DNA of 22,536 nt from Lachnospiraceae bacterium UBA3801 (GCA_002368685.1 DFEN01000160.1:1-22536), one strand, 5' to 3'; numbered from the stretch's first letter, positions 15,617 through 22,061 are shown. A program made the numbers and translations. Notes: generated by a model from the sequence alone, not told the origin.

Positions 15617-15922
15617 ATGGTTAACAATATGTATGAAATAAATATTTCTATTGAAAAGATTATACATGATAAAAGAGCTGTTCATAAATTGCTGGAACAA
15701 GGTTATAAAACATATTATGACATTAAGGATTTAACTCTTGATGAACTTCAATCAATACAAGGTATTGGTGCTGTATCTGCTGCTAGAGCTTATTCGGATA
15801 TTGAATATTATAAGAAAAATCTTTACAAAGAAGTTTCAGAAAGAGCAGTAGCACTTGCTGATAAAATAGGTGCAGAAAGAGTTCTTGAAATCTTAGAGGA
15901 ATCATACAAATTGGATTTATAA
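15617..15922 (+). CDS. Helix-hairpin-helix protein ending the restriction-modification operon
   Basis: 101 residues. A helix-hairpin-helix is visible at about 41-60: LDELQSIQGIGAVSAARAYS, with the Gly-Ile-Gly turn that contacts the DNA backbone. The preceding LLEQGYKTYYDIKDLT is the usual lead helix of tandem HhH units. The C-terminal 40 residues are helical and charged. No catalytic residues. It starts 13 bp after the preceding gene and is followed by a terminator, so it is the last gene of the operon. Probably binds DNA without sequence specificity; its role in restriction or repair is unknown. Confidence 0.75.
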   Translation: MVNNMYEINISIEKIIHDKRAVHKLLEQGYKTYYDIKDLTLDELQSIQGIGAVSAARAYSDIEYYKKNLYKEVSERAVALADKIGAERVLEILEESYKLDL

Positions 15923-15932
15923 TAATTTTATG

Positions 15933-15966
15933 AAGGGATGACTTAAAAAGGTCATCTCTTTTTTTT
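15933..15966 (+). terminator. Rho-independent terminator of the restriction-modification operon
   Basis: GATGAC (15937-15942) pairs with GTCATC (15951-15956), extended by a wobble pair and three further pairs to a 10-bp stem around an 8-base loop. A T tract runs through 15966. Confidence 0.88.
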
Positions 15967-15998
15967 GATCTCTGAAAAAATAGTAATGTTATTCTGTT

Positions 15999-16007
15999 TG
16001 ATATAAT
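15999..16007 (+). promoter_or_regulatory. Extended -10 promoter of the small gene pair
   Basis: TGATATAAT is a perfect TGn-TATAAT extended -10 element. No good -35 box is visible. AAAGGAG follows about 16 bases downstream. Confidence 0.6.
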
Positions 16008-16039
16008 TTATGTAACAAAAAGAAAGGAGTGATGTAAAG

Positions 16040-16213
16040 ATAAAAGTATATAACCCCAACAATTCAAAAGAGTATCTGGAAATGCATCCGACAAAACAAG
16101 AACTAGAAACTTTAATAATGTTGAAGTATAAGAAAAATGCTGAAGAAATAAATAGAAGATACCATAAAGAACTTAATAATGGAGGTAATAATAATGTACG
16201 GACCGGTTTATGA
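16040..16213 (+). CDS. Small unknown protein with a non-canonical or lost start codon
   Basis: An open frame encodes KVYNPNNSKEYLEMHPTKQE, then LETLIMLKYKKNAEEINRRY and a polar tail, 57 codons in all. A good ribosome site (AAAGGAG, 16023-16029) lies ten bases before ATA at 16040, where ATG would be expected; no ATG, GTG or TTG occurs in frame there. The first in-frame ATG is at 16082, inside the protein and without a ribosome site. So translation starts at AUA, or the start codon has been lost by one substitution. The 3' end overlaps the next gene by 20 bp. Function unknown. Confidence 0.45.
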   Translation: MKVYNPNNSKEYLEMHPTKQELETLIMLKYKKNAEEINRRYHKELNNGGNNNVRTGL

Positions 16214-16466
16214 CATAGATAGAGATAAGATAATTATCTGTACAGGAACTATAGAAAAGCTAATAAAATGCGGGGTGAAAGAGGACGATATAGTTGATAC
16301 ATCCAAAAAAGCTATAATTAGTGGACTGAACCTCAGATACAAAACCCTTAGAAAAATTGCAAAAGAGAAAGGAGGTTATAAAGCCATAGAAGAACTAAAT
16401 AATAGAATACGTCTTGAAGCTTTATCGAAAAGTCCTCTTGCTAAGATGGGCAGAATTATAAATTGA
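16194..16466 (+). CDS. Small unknown protein
   Basis: 90 residues beginning MYGPVYDIDRDKIIICTGTI. GGAGG at 16181-16185 precedes the ATG at 16194 by eight bases; an in-frame ATG at 16179 overlaps that ribosome site and is rejected. The protein appears alpha/beta at the start and helical and basic later (KTLRKIAKEKGGYKAIEELN). No known motif, no membrane segment. Overlaps the preceding small frame, forming a two-gene unit that ends at a strong hairpin. Confidence 0.65.
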   Translation: MYGPVYDIDRDKIIICTGTIEKLIKCGVKEDDIVDTSKKAIISGLNLRYKTLRKIAKEKGGYKAIEELNNRIRLEALSKSPLAKMGRIIN

Positions 16467-16471
16467 TGATA

Positions 16472-16501
16472 AAATAGAGTGTCAGAAATGACACTCTATT
16501 T
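16472..16501. terminator. Bidirectional terminator between convergent genes
   Basis: A 13-bp perfect stem, 16472-16484 (AAATAGAGTGTCA) with 16489-16501, is capped by a GAAA loop. A-rich and T-rich flanks on both sides allow it to act for the small genes on the left and the resolvase gene on the right; the resolvase stop codon overlaps its last base region. Confidence 0.82.
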
Positions 16502-17098
16502 TTATGAGTCCTGAGCTATGGAAATATATTTATAAACTGTTGTTCTAGAACAATTTAGAATTCTTGCAAACTCCGATATGTTTATTTGCTTATTATTATA
16601 AAGTTTATAATACTTCCAAAACTTATCAGGAATACTTTCTTGAGTCAGCTGTGGTCTACCAATCTTAGAACCTTTGGCTTTAGCATGAGCCATACCAGAT
16701 TTGACACGCTGAGATATTATATTTCTTTCCAACTCAGCAAAAACAGCCATCATTTTAAGCATACCTTCAGTCATGGGATCTAATTCTTCAGAAGTACAAT
16801 CCACCATGAAAGAACCTAGAATAAGCTTGATTTTTGTTTGTTTGGCATATTCAAGTATATCTATCAGGTCTTTAGTAGATCTTGTTATTCGACTTAATTC
16901 CGTAGCGATGAGTGTGTCTCCAGAAGAAAGTGTATTTAATAATCGGTTGAACTCGGTTCTATTTTTAACTTCTGTCGCGTGGGCATATTCTAAAAATATA
17001 TTTTCTGAAGGAACTCCCATAGAAATTAGTTCTCGCTCCTGTCGTTTTATATCTTGTTTAGTATCATCTGTAGAACATCTGCAGTAGCCATATATCAT
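16502..17098 (-). CDS. Small serine recombinase (resolvase/invertase type)
   Basis: A 198-residue protein with the full resolvase layout. YGYCRCST carries nucleophile Ser9 with Arg7; Arg47 follows in KNRTEF; ELSRITR gives Arg70 and Arg73. The long E helix runs from about 112 to 143 (MLKMMAVFAELERNIISQRV, then SGMAHAKAKG), then GSKIGRPQL links to a C-terminal helix-turn-helix (ISEFARILNCSRTTVYKYI, about 174-192). Such enzymes resolve cointegrates or invert DNA segments at short sites. AAGGAG lies nine bases before the ATG. It stands alone, convergent with the small genes. The catalytic residues are complete, so it is probably active; its site was not identified. Confidence 0.9.
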   Translation of the reverse strand: MIYGYCRCSTDDTKQDIKRQERELISMGVPSENIFLEYAHATEVKNRTEFNRLLNTLSSGDTLIATELSRITRSTKDLIDILEYAKQTKIKLILGSFMVDCTSEELDPMTEGMLKMMAVFAELERNIISQRVKSGMAHAKAKGSKIGRPQLTQESIPDKFWKYYKLYNNKQINISEFARILNCSRTTVYKYISIAQDS

Positions 17099-17699
17099 AA
17101 TTCGTTACTCCTTTTATTGTCCAGAAAAAGGCAAATAATAAAATGAACAGAAAATCATAGAGTTTTAATGTGTTTTTTCTTCCTTATAAAATGTTCACAA
17201 AACCAAATGTTAATATAAACACCAAGTTGGTGGTTTCTTTTGTAACCTATAATAAAATATCTTGTACTCAAAAACCACTTTATTTATTTGGTGTATAAAA
17301 ATATACACATCATCTTAATCATATAGGATAAGATTACTGCACCTAATATAATACCGAGACATATATATATTCAACTATTCCATAATGAATTCTACCATAA
17401 CGCATGGAATGCATCTGTCGCTAAAAATTACTGCTAAATACATGATAACCCTTATGATTTCTAATGTTGATTTACTAGCTCTTTTTTCTATTTTTTGAAA
17501 TCTTAGATTTATAAACAGCTATCGCTTTGAGCTAATCTGATTAGCCTTCCTTTTTTAATATTTTTTCATATCCCCATAATATAGTTGATTAATTGATTAT
17601 ATGGAGTAACGAATGAACGAAGAGGAGAAAACAGGACAGGTGTCCAGACCAATTTTTTTGTTTTTACTTGAAATACCATTTTAGAGGCAAGTAAAAATA
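17099..17699. other. AT-rich stretch without a convincing gene
   Basis: About 600 bp holding no good coding frame. Visible items are a hairpin at 17219-17237 (AAACACC/GGTGGTTT), a 23-codon frame at 17613-17684 with GGAG six bases before its ATG, and an inverted repeat TTTTTACTTG/CAAGTAAAAA (17661-17670 and 17688-17697). This last repeat directly precedes the large RNA and may be its first helix or an upstream terminator. The 12 bases GGAGTAACGAAT at 17603-17614 also occur just before the resolvase start on the other strand. Confidence 0.5.
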
Positions 17700-18440
17700 A
17701 TGATGAATTGGAGGGTAAAACAATATCGGTTTACACGCTTTGCGGACCGTAGGGGCGTGAACGGGTAAACCGATATCTAGATGATATGCTGCTATAAGTC
17801 GAATACCATTTAGCAGCATATTCAGCAAATTTTATTAGGAGTGTCATTTATAATATGACATCCTCAGTTAACCAAATAGTTGATGCAGTGCTAAGCATCA
17901 GATCGCTCGAGCAAGCCGGGAAGGAGAAGGAAAGTAGAGCGGTCAACGCTCAGGCTATCGAGTAATTACGATGAAAGGAGAGAATGGGCACTGGGAAAGA
18001 CCAGGAAATTAGCACAAGGTACCACTTAACCTTAATAAGTGGCAGGTAAGGAAGAGTTAGGAGCCAAACCATAAGTTAAAGATCCTCGTTAGCTCTGCAC
18101 GAAAGCATAGGAACTGGTTGCACTGTTTGGTGTTACTGGTGGACTGTACCGAAAAGGCACGATAGGAAGAGCAGTATAGTGTCCACGGAAGAGGAGAACC
18201 GTAACAAAATAAGCCTCGTTAGCTTGGTCCACGCAAGGTGTAAGAGTGGAGAAGCTGATTAGTTCCAGCTTCTAAATAAAAATATTGAACCGAGAAACCT
18301 TAAAACTGTAAATAAAGGCAGCGTACATAAGCTAGAAAAGAGTGTCCGACACACATAAGTCGTTAAAAAGTGTTTTTGCAGAATGCAGAGGTTTAACCTT
18401 GCAGGAAGCGGCTTTGCTTTAACTTAGATAATTTGATAAC
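17700..18440 (+). ncRNA. Large ornate structured noncoding RNA, ROOL-like candidate
   Basis: About 740 bases with no open frame of note but many strong local helices on the plus strand. These are 17723-17734/17765-17776 (12 bp), 17784-17794/17811-17821 (11 bp), 17837-17847/17855-17864 (10 bp, one bulge) and 17881-17886/17895-17900. Further ones are 17937-17941/17947-17951, 18022-18028/18036-18042, a GTGGAC/GTCCAC closure near 18139/18180, and 18251-18257/18266-18272. Unpaired segments are rich in GGAAGAG, GAAA and AGGAGAA words, typical of purine-rich RNA junctions and tertiary contacts. CCTCGTTAGCT occurs twice, 130 bases apart. Size, helix density and a rumen-type host in a mobile region fit the ROOL or GOLLD classes of giant RNAs; I cannot confirm either by alignment. 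No terminator is clear before the recombinase gene. The exact ends are approximate. Confidence 0.72.
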
Positions 18441-18498
18441 GATAATTATGTAGCATAGTAGTGATACTGTGCTTATTGGTGTATATAGAGGTTTGGTT

Positions 18499-19539
18499 AT
18501 GGGTAGAAGAAATAAAACTTATACAAAGGATCTGCACCAACAGGCTTACGATAAATTAACCTCGATGCAGGCATTTGGTGAAAGTAAAAAGGATGCTATG
18601 GCTGATGGTACATATAAAGATAAGATATTTAGCTACAACACCTATAATACTTACTGGAAACATCTAAAATACTTTATTAAATGGGTTCAGACGGAGCATC
18701 CAGAGTGTACTACTCTTAAGAAGGCCAGGGGATATGTCAATGAATGGTTGCAGCTGCGCGTAGATCAGGTGGATGAAAAAGGAGAACATCTGAGCACCTG
18801 GACAATACAGACAGAAGCAAAAGCTCTGGGCAAACTATATGGAATACAGCCTACAGATGCAGATTACTTTGAGCCGCCAAAGAGAAAGAGACAAGATATA
18901 AAGAGGAGTAGAGGCGACAGAGTAAGAGATAAGCACTTCTCTGTAACTAATAATGATGAGCTTATAAAGTTCTGTAAGGGTACAGGATGCAGAAGAAATA
19001 TCCTTGTAAAACTTGAAAGAAGGGATCTCTGGACTAGACAGCAGATGAAAAACAGAATATCAGCCCTGGAAGCGCAGGGAAGTCTGTCTGATAAAGAATT
19101 AAAGCATATAAAATGCCTTAAGGATGCATTAGAGACATTTCCAGAGCAAGATTACTTTATTCATCATAGACAGGATAAAGGTGGCAGATATAGATTTGCA
19201 CCTATTATAGGGGATAATAAAGAACAGATCATAGAGAGAATGAAGAATACCGGCAAGAATGACAAGGTATGGGAATATGTTAATTCAAATGCAGATATTC
19301 ACGGATATAGAGGTGACTATGCCACTCTGATATATAAGAGCAGGGCTAGGAAGATAGAGGATATACCTTACGATAAAGTCAATAAAGGTACTGGAAGAAG
19401 TTATCAGAGTGATGTTTATACTTGCAGAAAGGACGAATCTGGCAGAAAACTCGATAGAGCTGCTATGCTGATCTGTAGCAAGGCTCTAGGCCACAATAGA
19501 ATTGAAGTAGTGGCAAATAACTATATAAGGGGGCTGTAA
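18499..19539 (+). CDS. Divergent tyrosine recombinase (site-specific integrase)
   Basis: A 346-residue protein. The N-terminal half (about 8-120) is a helical SAM-like core-binding domain (SYNTYNTYWKHLKYFIKWVQ). The catalytic residues can all be placed: Arg165 in GTGCRRNILVKLERRDLW, Lys227 in QDKGGRYRF, His268 and Arg271 in IHGYRGDYATLIY, His332 in ALGHNRIEV, and nucleophile Tyr342 in NNYIRGL, only four residues before the end. An insertion of about 40 helical, charged residues lies between the first arginine and the lysine. AGAGG seven bases before the ATG at 18499 sets the start; the upstream in-frame start lacks one. The gene follows the large RNA after about 60 bp and precedes an array of repeats. 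Probably active; its substrate sites may be those repeats. Confidence 0.82.
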   Translation: MGRRNKTYTKDLHQQAYDKLTSMQAFGESKKDAMADGTYKDKIFSYNTYNTYWKHLKYFIKWVQTEHPECTTLKKARGYVNEWLQLRVDQVDEKGEHLSTWTIQTEAKALGKLYGIQPTDADYFEPPKRKRQDIKRSRGDRVRDKHFSVTNNDELIKFCKGTGCRRNILVKLERRDLWTRQQMKNRISALEAQGSLSDKELKHIKCLKDALETFPEQDYFIHHRQDKGGRYRFAPIIGDNKEQIIERMKNTGKNDKVWEYVNSNADIHGYRGDYATLIYKSRARKIEDIPYDKVNKGTGRSYQSDVYTCRKDESGRKLDRAAMLICSKALGHNRIEVVANNYIRGL

Positions 19540-19540
19540 T

Positions 19541-19630
19541 ATGCCTGATTTTTGTTATAGCATATTTAGCTTGCATAAGGTAAACAGATACCTTGTAGAT
19601 AACTTAATATGGCTACTTACAGTGTACTAA
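19541..19630 (+). CDS. Possible 29-residue peptide after the integrase
   Basis: The ATG begins one base after the integrase stop, with AAGGGGG at 19528-19533 and seven bases of spacing, a ribosome site too good to ignore. It encodes MPDFCYSIFSLHKVNRYLVD and a hydrophobic end (LIWLLTVY). The last half is formed by the first copy of the downstream repeat, so the frame could be the remnant of a longer gene cut by repeat insertion. No family recognised. Confidence 0.3.
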   Translation: MPDFCYSIFSLHKVNRYLVDNLIWLLTVY

Positions 19631-19933
19631 ACACAATGTTGTATATTGAAAATCATAAGAAATGGCTTGTTTATTGGATTTTGAAATAAAATCACACAAG
19701 ACATTGCACAATGTTGCATATAGAAAGACATGAAGAAATGGCTTATTTATTGGATTTTTGAAATAAAATCACACAAGATATTGTACAATGTTGTATATAG
19801 TATTGCTGATTCAAGGTGTATACAATTATCGGTCAAAGGTGTACAGTTACCTCGTTGATAACTGAAAACGCCTATTCACAGTGTACTAAACACAATGTTG
19901 TATATTGAAAACCATGAAGAAATGGCTTGTTGT
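19577..19933 (+). repeat. Compound direct repeats downstream of the tyrosine recombinase
   Basis: A unit of about 95 bp occurs at 19577-19672 and, imperfectly, at 19836-19932; both contain GTGTACTAAACACAATGTTG. Within the first, a 75-77 bp unit starting at CACAATGTTG (19632) is repeated at 19707 and begins again at 19784. Three copies of a small dyad also occur: AAGGTA-AACAGA-TACCTT (19577-19594, perfect arms), AAGGTGTATACAATTATC (19813) and AAGGTGTACAGTTACCTC (19836). Short inverted arms around a 6-8 bp core resemble tyrosine recombinase core sites, with the longer repeats as possible arm sites. No other gene is seen between 19631 and 20008. Confidence 0.7.
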
Positions 19934-20108
19934 AAAAAAATATATCATTATATAATTGTACAAAAGATATACCATCTATGGAAGATAGAGAGCTGAGGAG
20001 ATATAATTGGACAAGAGGGCTTTATGCCTGTTACTTATAGAAGCAACTTGTAGTTGTTTAGAAAGGTGTAGGAGAAAGAATCAAACTTGTATGTTAGGAG
20101 GTTATTTA

Positions 20109-20267
20109 ATGGGGAATCGATATGTAGGGCCAACTATTGTTATTCTTAAAGGGAATGCAGCCAAGAAACTTCTTCGTGATTTATCAAAAGCTTCAAAAAA
20201 ATACAATCCAAAAAAAGAAGCCCAAAAAGCAAAGAAGCAGCTCCTGGCTCAGGGATATAGAGTATAA
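20109..20267 (+). CDS. Small basic protein, function unknown
   Basis: 52 residues, beginning MGNRYVGPTIVILKGNAAKK and continuing with a lysine-rich helix (KASKKYNPKKEAQKAKKQLL). TAGGAGG ends seven bases before the ATG at 20109. The frame extends upstream to a TTG at 20007, which also has a GAGGAG site, but the extra 34 residues are cysteine-rich and of different character, so the shorter form is preferred. The basic helical tail suggests nucleic-acid binding. It stands alone after the repeats. Confidence 0.5.
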   Translation: MGNRYVGPTIVILKGNAAKKLLRDLSKASKKYNPKKEAQKAKKQLLAQGYRV

Positions 20268-20313
20268 AAAGGGTTGTTAAATCAAATATTACATTTTTTT
20301 GTCTGGCTGATAT

Positions 20314-20526
20314 TTATTTGTCACTAGGATCAAGACCTAGAACTACTCTATACATAACATCAGGTATTCCTTCTTTACGGTATTCTCCAATATCTGTAAT
20401 GCCCTCATCCCTGAGCTGACCTACCCTTATCAAAAGTTGATTCATCTCAGCTTCTTTTCTACTTTCGCCTTTAGCTTCACCTATAGCTTCGCCTTCTTTT
20501 AAGAGAATTATTCCTGTTCCATCCAT
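20314..20526 (-). CDS. Small protein resembling the C-terminal tail of Rpn/PD-(D/E)XK family proteins
   Basis: 70 residues from the ATG at 20526, with AAGGAG nine bases upstream. The sequence ILLKEGEAIGEAKGESRKEA and the following helices look like the tail of Rpn-type recombination-promoting nucleases (YhgA-like), which often carry GEAKGEA stretches. The nuclease domain itself is missing, so this could be a remnant re-equipped with a start, or an independent short protein as seen in clostridia. It has an extended -10 promoter about 70 bases upstream on the same strand. Family link is tentative. Confidence 0.5.
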   Translation of the reverse strand: MDGTGIILLKEGEAIGEAKGESRKEAEMNQLLIRVGQLRDEGITDIGEYRKEGIPDVMYRVVLGLDPSDK

Positions 20527-20594
20527 AGCATTCAGCTCCTTTATAATAAAATTAAAAAAGACCAAAGTACAAAAATATCTAATATATGTATTCT

Positions 20595-20603
20595 ATTATA
20601 CCA
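20595..20603 (-). promoter_or_regulatory. Extended -10 promoter for the 70-residue minus-strand gene
   Basis: On the minus strand the sequence is TGGTATAAT, a TGn-TATAAT extended -10 element, about 70 bp before the start codon. No good -35 box. Confidence 0.5.
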
Positions 20604-20771
20604 CCAGAAGTAGTTGAGTTACTATTAGTAAAACATATCTTTTTCTTTTCTTCTTCGTGTTTCCCGACATTTTTTTACATCATATAAAGCTATTTGGATT
20701 GTAATAGCGTATCGGTTACAGTGAATATGTATAGTTACAGCGGCGGGAGAGGGTACCTTTTTAAGATTTGA

Positions 20772-21188
20772 ATGTAAATAAATGCTTTAATTCGGTTTTT
20801 TGGATGTAAATAAATGCTTTAACTTGGTTGTATGAGTATGTAAAAAACTGGATTTTATGATGTAAGTGAATTGAGAATGTAGGGTATTGCTTAAGTGCAT
20901 TCCTCCTCAACTTAAAGAAGTCGGGGAAATTTAAGTATTAGATGTAAATAATTCCTTAAATGCCATTTTTTGGATGTAAATAATTCCTTAAATGCCATTT
21001 TTTGGATGTAAATAATTGTGACGATGTGACCTTAAAGATGTAAAAAAAATGCTTGAATTTGGTTTTAAGTATATAAAAAATGCTTTAATTTGGTTGTTTA
21101 GGTATGTAAAATCGGGATTTCGTTAAAGATGTAAAAAATTGTGACATATCATGATATAGATGTAAAAAAGTCGGAATTATAATGTTAC
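20772..21188 (+). repeat. Modular array of ATGTAAA units with period near 32 bp
   Basis: At least 13 starts of ATGTAAA or near variants are seen at 20772, 20804, 20838, 20860, 20877, 20942, 20974, 21006, 21038, 21071, 21104, 21129 and 21160. Most spacings are 31-34 bp, three turns of DNA. Four unit kinds can be told apart by what follows: A, AAATGCTTTAATTTGGTT (20772, 20804, 21038, 21071); B, TAATTCCTTAAATGCCA (20942 and 20974, identical 32-mers); C, AATTGTGAC (21006, 21129); D, a T-C-G-G-A-type end (20838, 21104, 21160). The array has no coding frame and lies ahead of an XRE gene. It may be iterons, a partition site or an operator array. The rest of 20604-21300 shows nothing else clear. Confidence 0.8.
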
Positions 21189-21207
21189 ATAGTTAGAACT
21201 TACGATT

Positions 21208-21236
21208 TTGATTATGTAGCTCTAATGTAGTAAAAT
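21208..21236 (+). promoter_or_regulatory. Probable promoter of the first XRE gene
   Basis: TTGATT (21208-21213) and TAAAAT (21231-21236) are separated by 17 bp. The site lies between the repeat array and the start at 21301. Confidence 0.5.
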
Positions 21237-21300
21237 AGCCTTGTTGGGCATGGTTATGATTATATATCAGAATTTTTTTTGTTTATAGGAAAGGGAAACT

Positions 21301-21591
21301 ATGGCTCCAAAAATAAATTATAAGAGTACTGGAAAAAGAATAGAATTATACATGAAACTCAATGATCTTTCTCCGAAAGATGTTCAGGAATATATAGGAT
21401 TGTCGTGTGTCCAGACAGTATATCATTGGATCAAAGGAGTAAGTATTCCAAAACTTGAGCATCTATACGCCTTTAGCGCCCTTGTTAATATTGATATGGA
21501 TACCCTCATCTGTGGAGACAGGGAAGATTACTGGGAAGAAGATAAGGTTAATAAAAATAAAATGATAGCTCAAGTGCTGTCTGAAGATTAA
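21301..21591 (+). CDS. Small XRE-type helix-turn-helix protein
   Basis: 96 residues. The helix-turn-helix covers about 10-65: GKRIELYMKLNDLSPKDVQE, then YIGLSCVQTVYHWIKGVSIPKLEHLYAFSALVNIDMD, matching the Cro/CI pattern with the recognition helix at SCVQTVYHWI. The acidic tail has no further domain. AGGAAAGGG precedes the ATG by a few bases. It lies directly behind the modular repeat array, whose phased units could be its binding sites; this is inference from position. A single-gene unit, with a likely promoter at 21208-21236. Confidence 0.78.
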   Translation: MAPKINYKSTGKRIELYMKLNDLSPKDVQEYIGLSCVQTVYHWIKGVSIPKLEHLYAFSALVNIDMDTLICGDREDYWEEDKVNKNKMIAQVLSED

Positions 21592-21658
21592 AGATAATTT
21601 ATACCCTATATTCTACTGCTCATATAATATCAATTATTGGGAAATATGCAAAAAAAAA

Positions 21659-21687
21659 TGATAAAATATTATCAATAATGCGATAAT
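21659..21687. promoter_or_regulatory. HipB-style operator before the second XRE gene
   Basis: ATTATC-AATAATGC-GATAAT (21668-21687) has perfect arms around an 8-bp spacer, the same architecture as the TATCC-N8-GGATA operators of E. coli HipB. An overlapping palindrome TGATAA-AATA-TTATCA lies at 21659-21674. The site ends just before the AAGGAG ribosome site, so a bound repressor would block expression. Confidence 0.6.
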
Positions 21688-21700
21688 AAGGAGATGTTAT

Positions 21701-21985
21701 ATGCAGGACTATATTTGGGAGACACCATCAGAAATAAATAAAAACCTGGCACAGAGAATCAAAAAAATAAGGAAAAGAAGGAAAATATCACAAAAAGAAC
21801 TTTCTGAGCGTTGCAATGTTAGTTACGGTTCGTTGAAGCGCTTTGAACAGACCGGAAATATCTCATTGAACTCCTTAACAAAAATTGCAATGGAACTGGG
21901 GCTAAGCAGCGAGATAATAAATCTTTTTACGCAAGTACCGTATAATAGTTTGGAGGAAGTTAGAAATGAAAGAGAGAAATCTTGA
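21701..21985 (+). CDS. HipB-like XRE antitoxin/repressor
   Basis: 94 residues with an HTH_3 domain at about 16-70: LAQRIKKIRKRRKISQKELS, ERCNVSYGSLKRFEQTGNIS and a third helix LTKIAMELGL. The arrangement and the tail NLFTQVPYNSLEEVRNERE match XRE partners of HipA-type kinases in Firmicutes. In such pairs the HTH protein binds and neutralises the kinase and represses its own promoter. Its 3' end overlaps a second start codon by 20 bp, as is usual for hipBA pairs, but the kinase gene is cut after 19 codons. AAGGAG lies before the ATG. An operator with HipB geometry is immediately upstream. Confidence 0.78.
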   Translation: MQDYIWETPSEINKNLAQRIKKIRKRRKISQKELSERCNVSYGSLKRFEQTGNISLNSLTKIAMELGLSSEIINLFTQVPYNSLEEVRNEREKS

Positions 21986-22025
21986 TGTGTATATCAGGGT
22001 ACTTACAGCTATGGACATCAAGTGA
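21966..22025 (+). pseudogene. Remnant start of a hipA-like kinase gene
   Basis: GGAGG at 21952-21956 precedes an ATG at 21966 that overlaps the hipB-like gene. The frame reads MKERNLDVYIRVLTAMDIK and stops. MKxRxLDVYI is a common beginning of HipA proteins that follow this type of XRE gene; the match ends at about residue 11. Nothing resembling the kinase body follows, so the toxin gene is deleted, leaving an orphan antitoxin. Confidence 0.6.
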
Positions 22026-22061
22026 TTATTGGATATTCAACAAATATTGATATAGTAAATT

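Noticed and set aside
17700..18440. Group II intron
   Set aside because: No GAGCCGTATGCG-type domain V, no reverse transcriptase frame and no intron 5' GUGYG motif were seen; helices do not fit six domains.
17099..18498. tRNA genes near the large RNA
   Set aside because: No GTTCGANTC T-loop or cloverleaf could be found on either strand.
19249..19262. AGAATACCGGCAAG as a second copy of the tadA core
   Set aside because: Lies inside the well-conserved integrase coding sequence and shares only 8 bases with the junction.
20772..21188. CRISPR array
   Set aside because: The constant part is only about 7-10 bases, the intervening sequences recur in families, and no cas gene is present.
22005..22025. 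Right attachment site, from resemblance of AGCTATGGACATC to the tadA junction
   Set aside because: The similarity needs a 7-base gap and no tadA 3' sequence follows.
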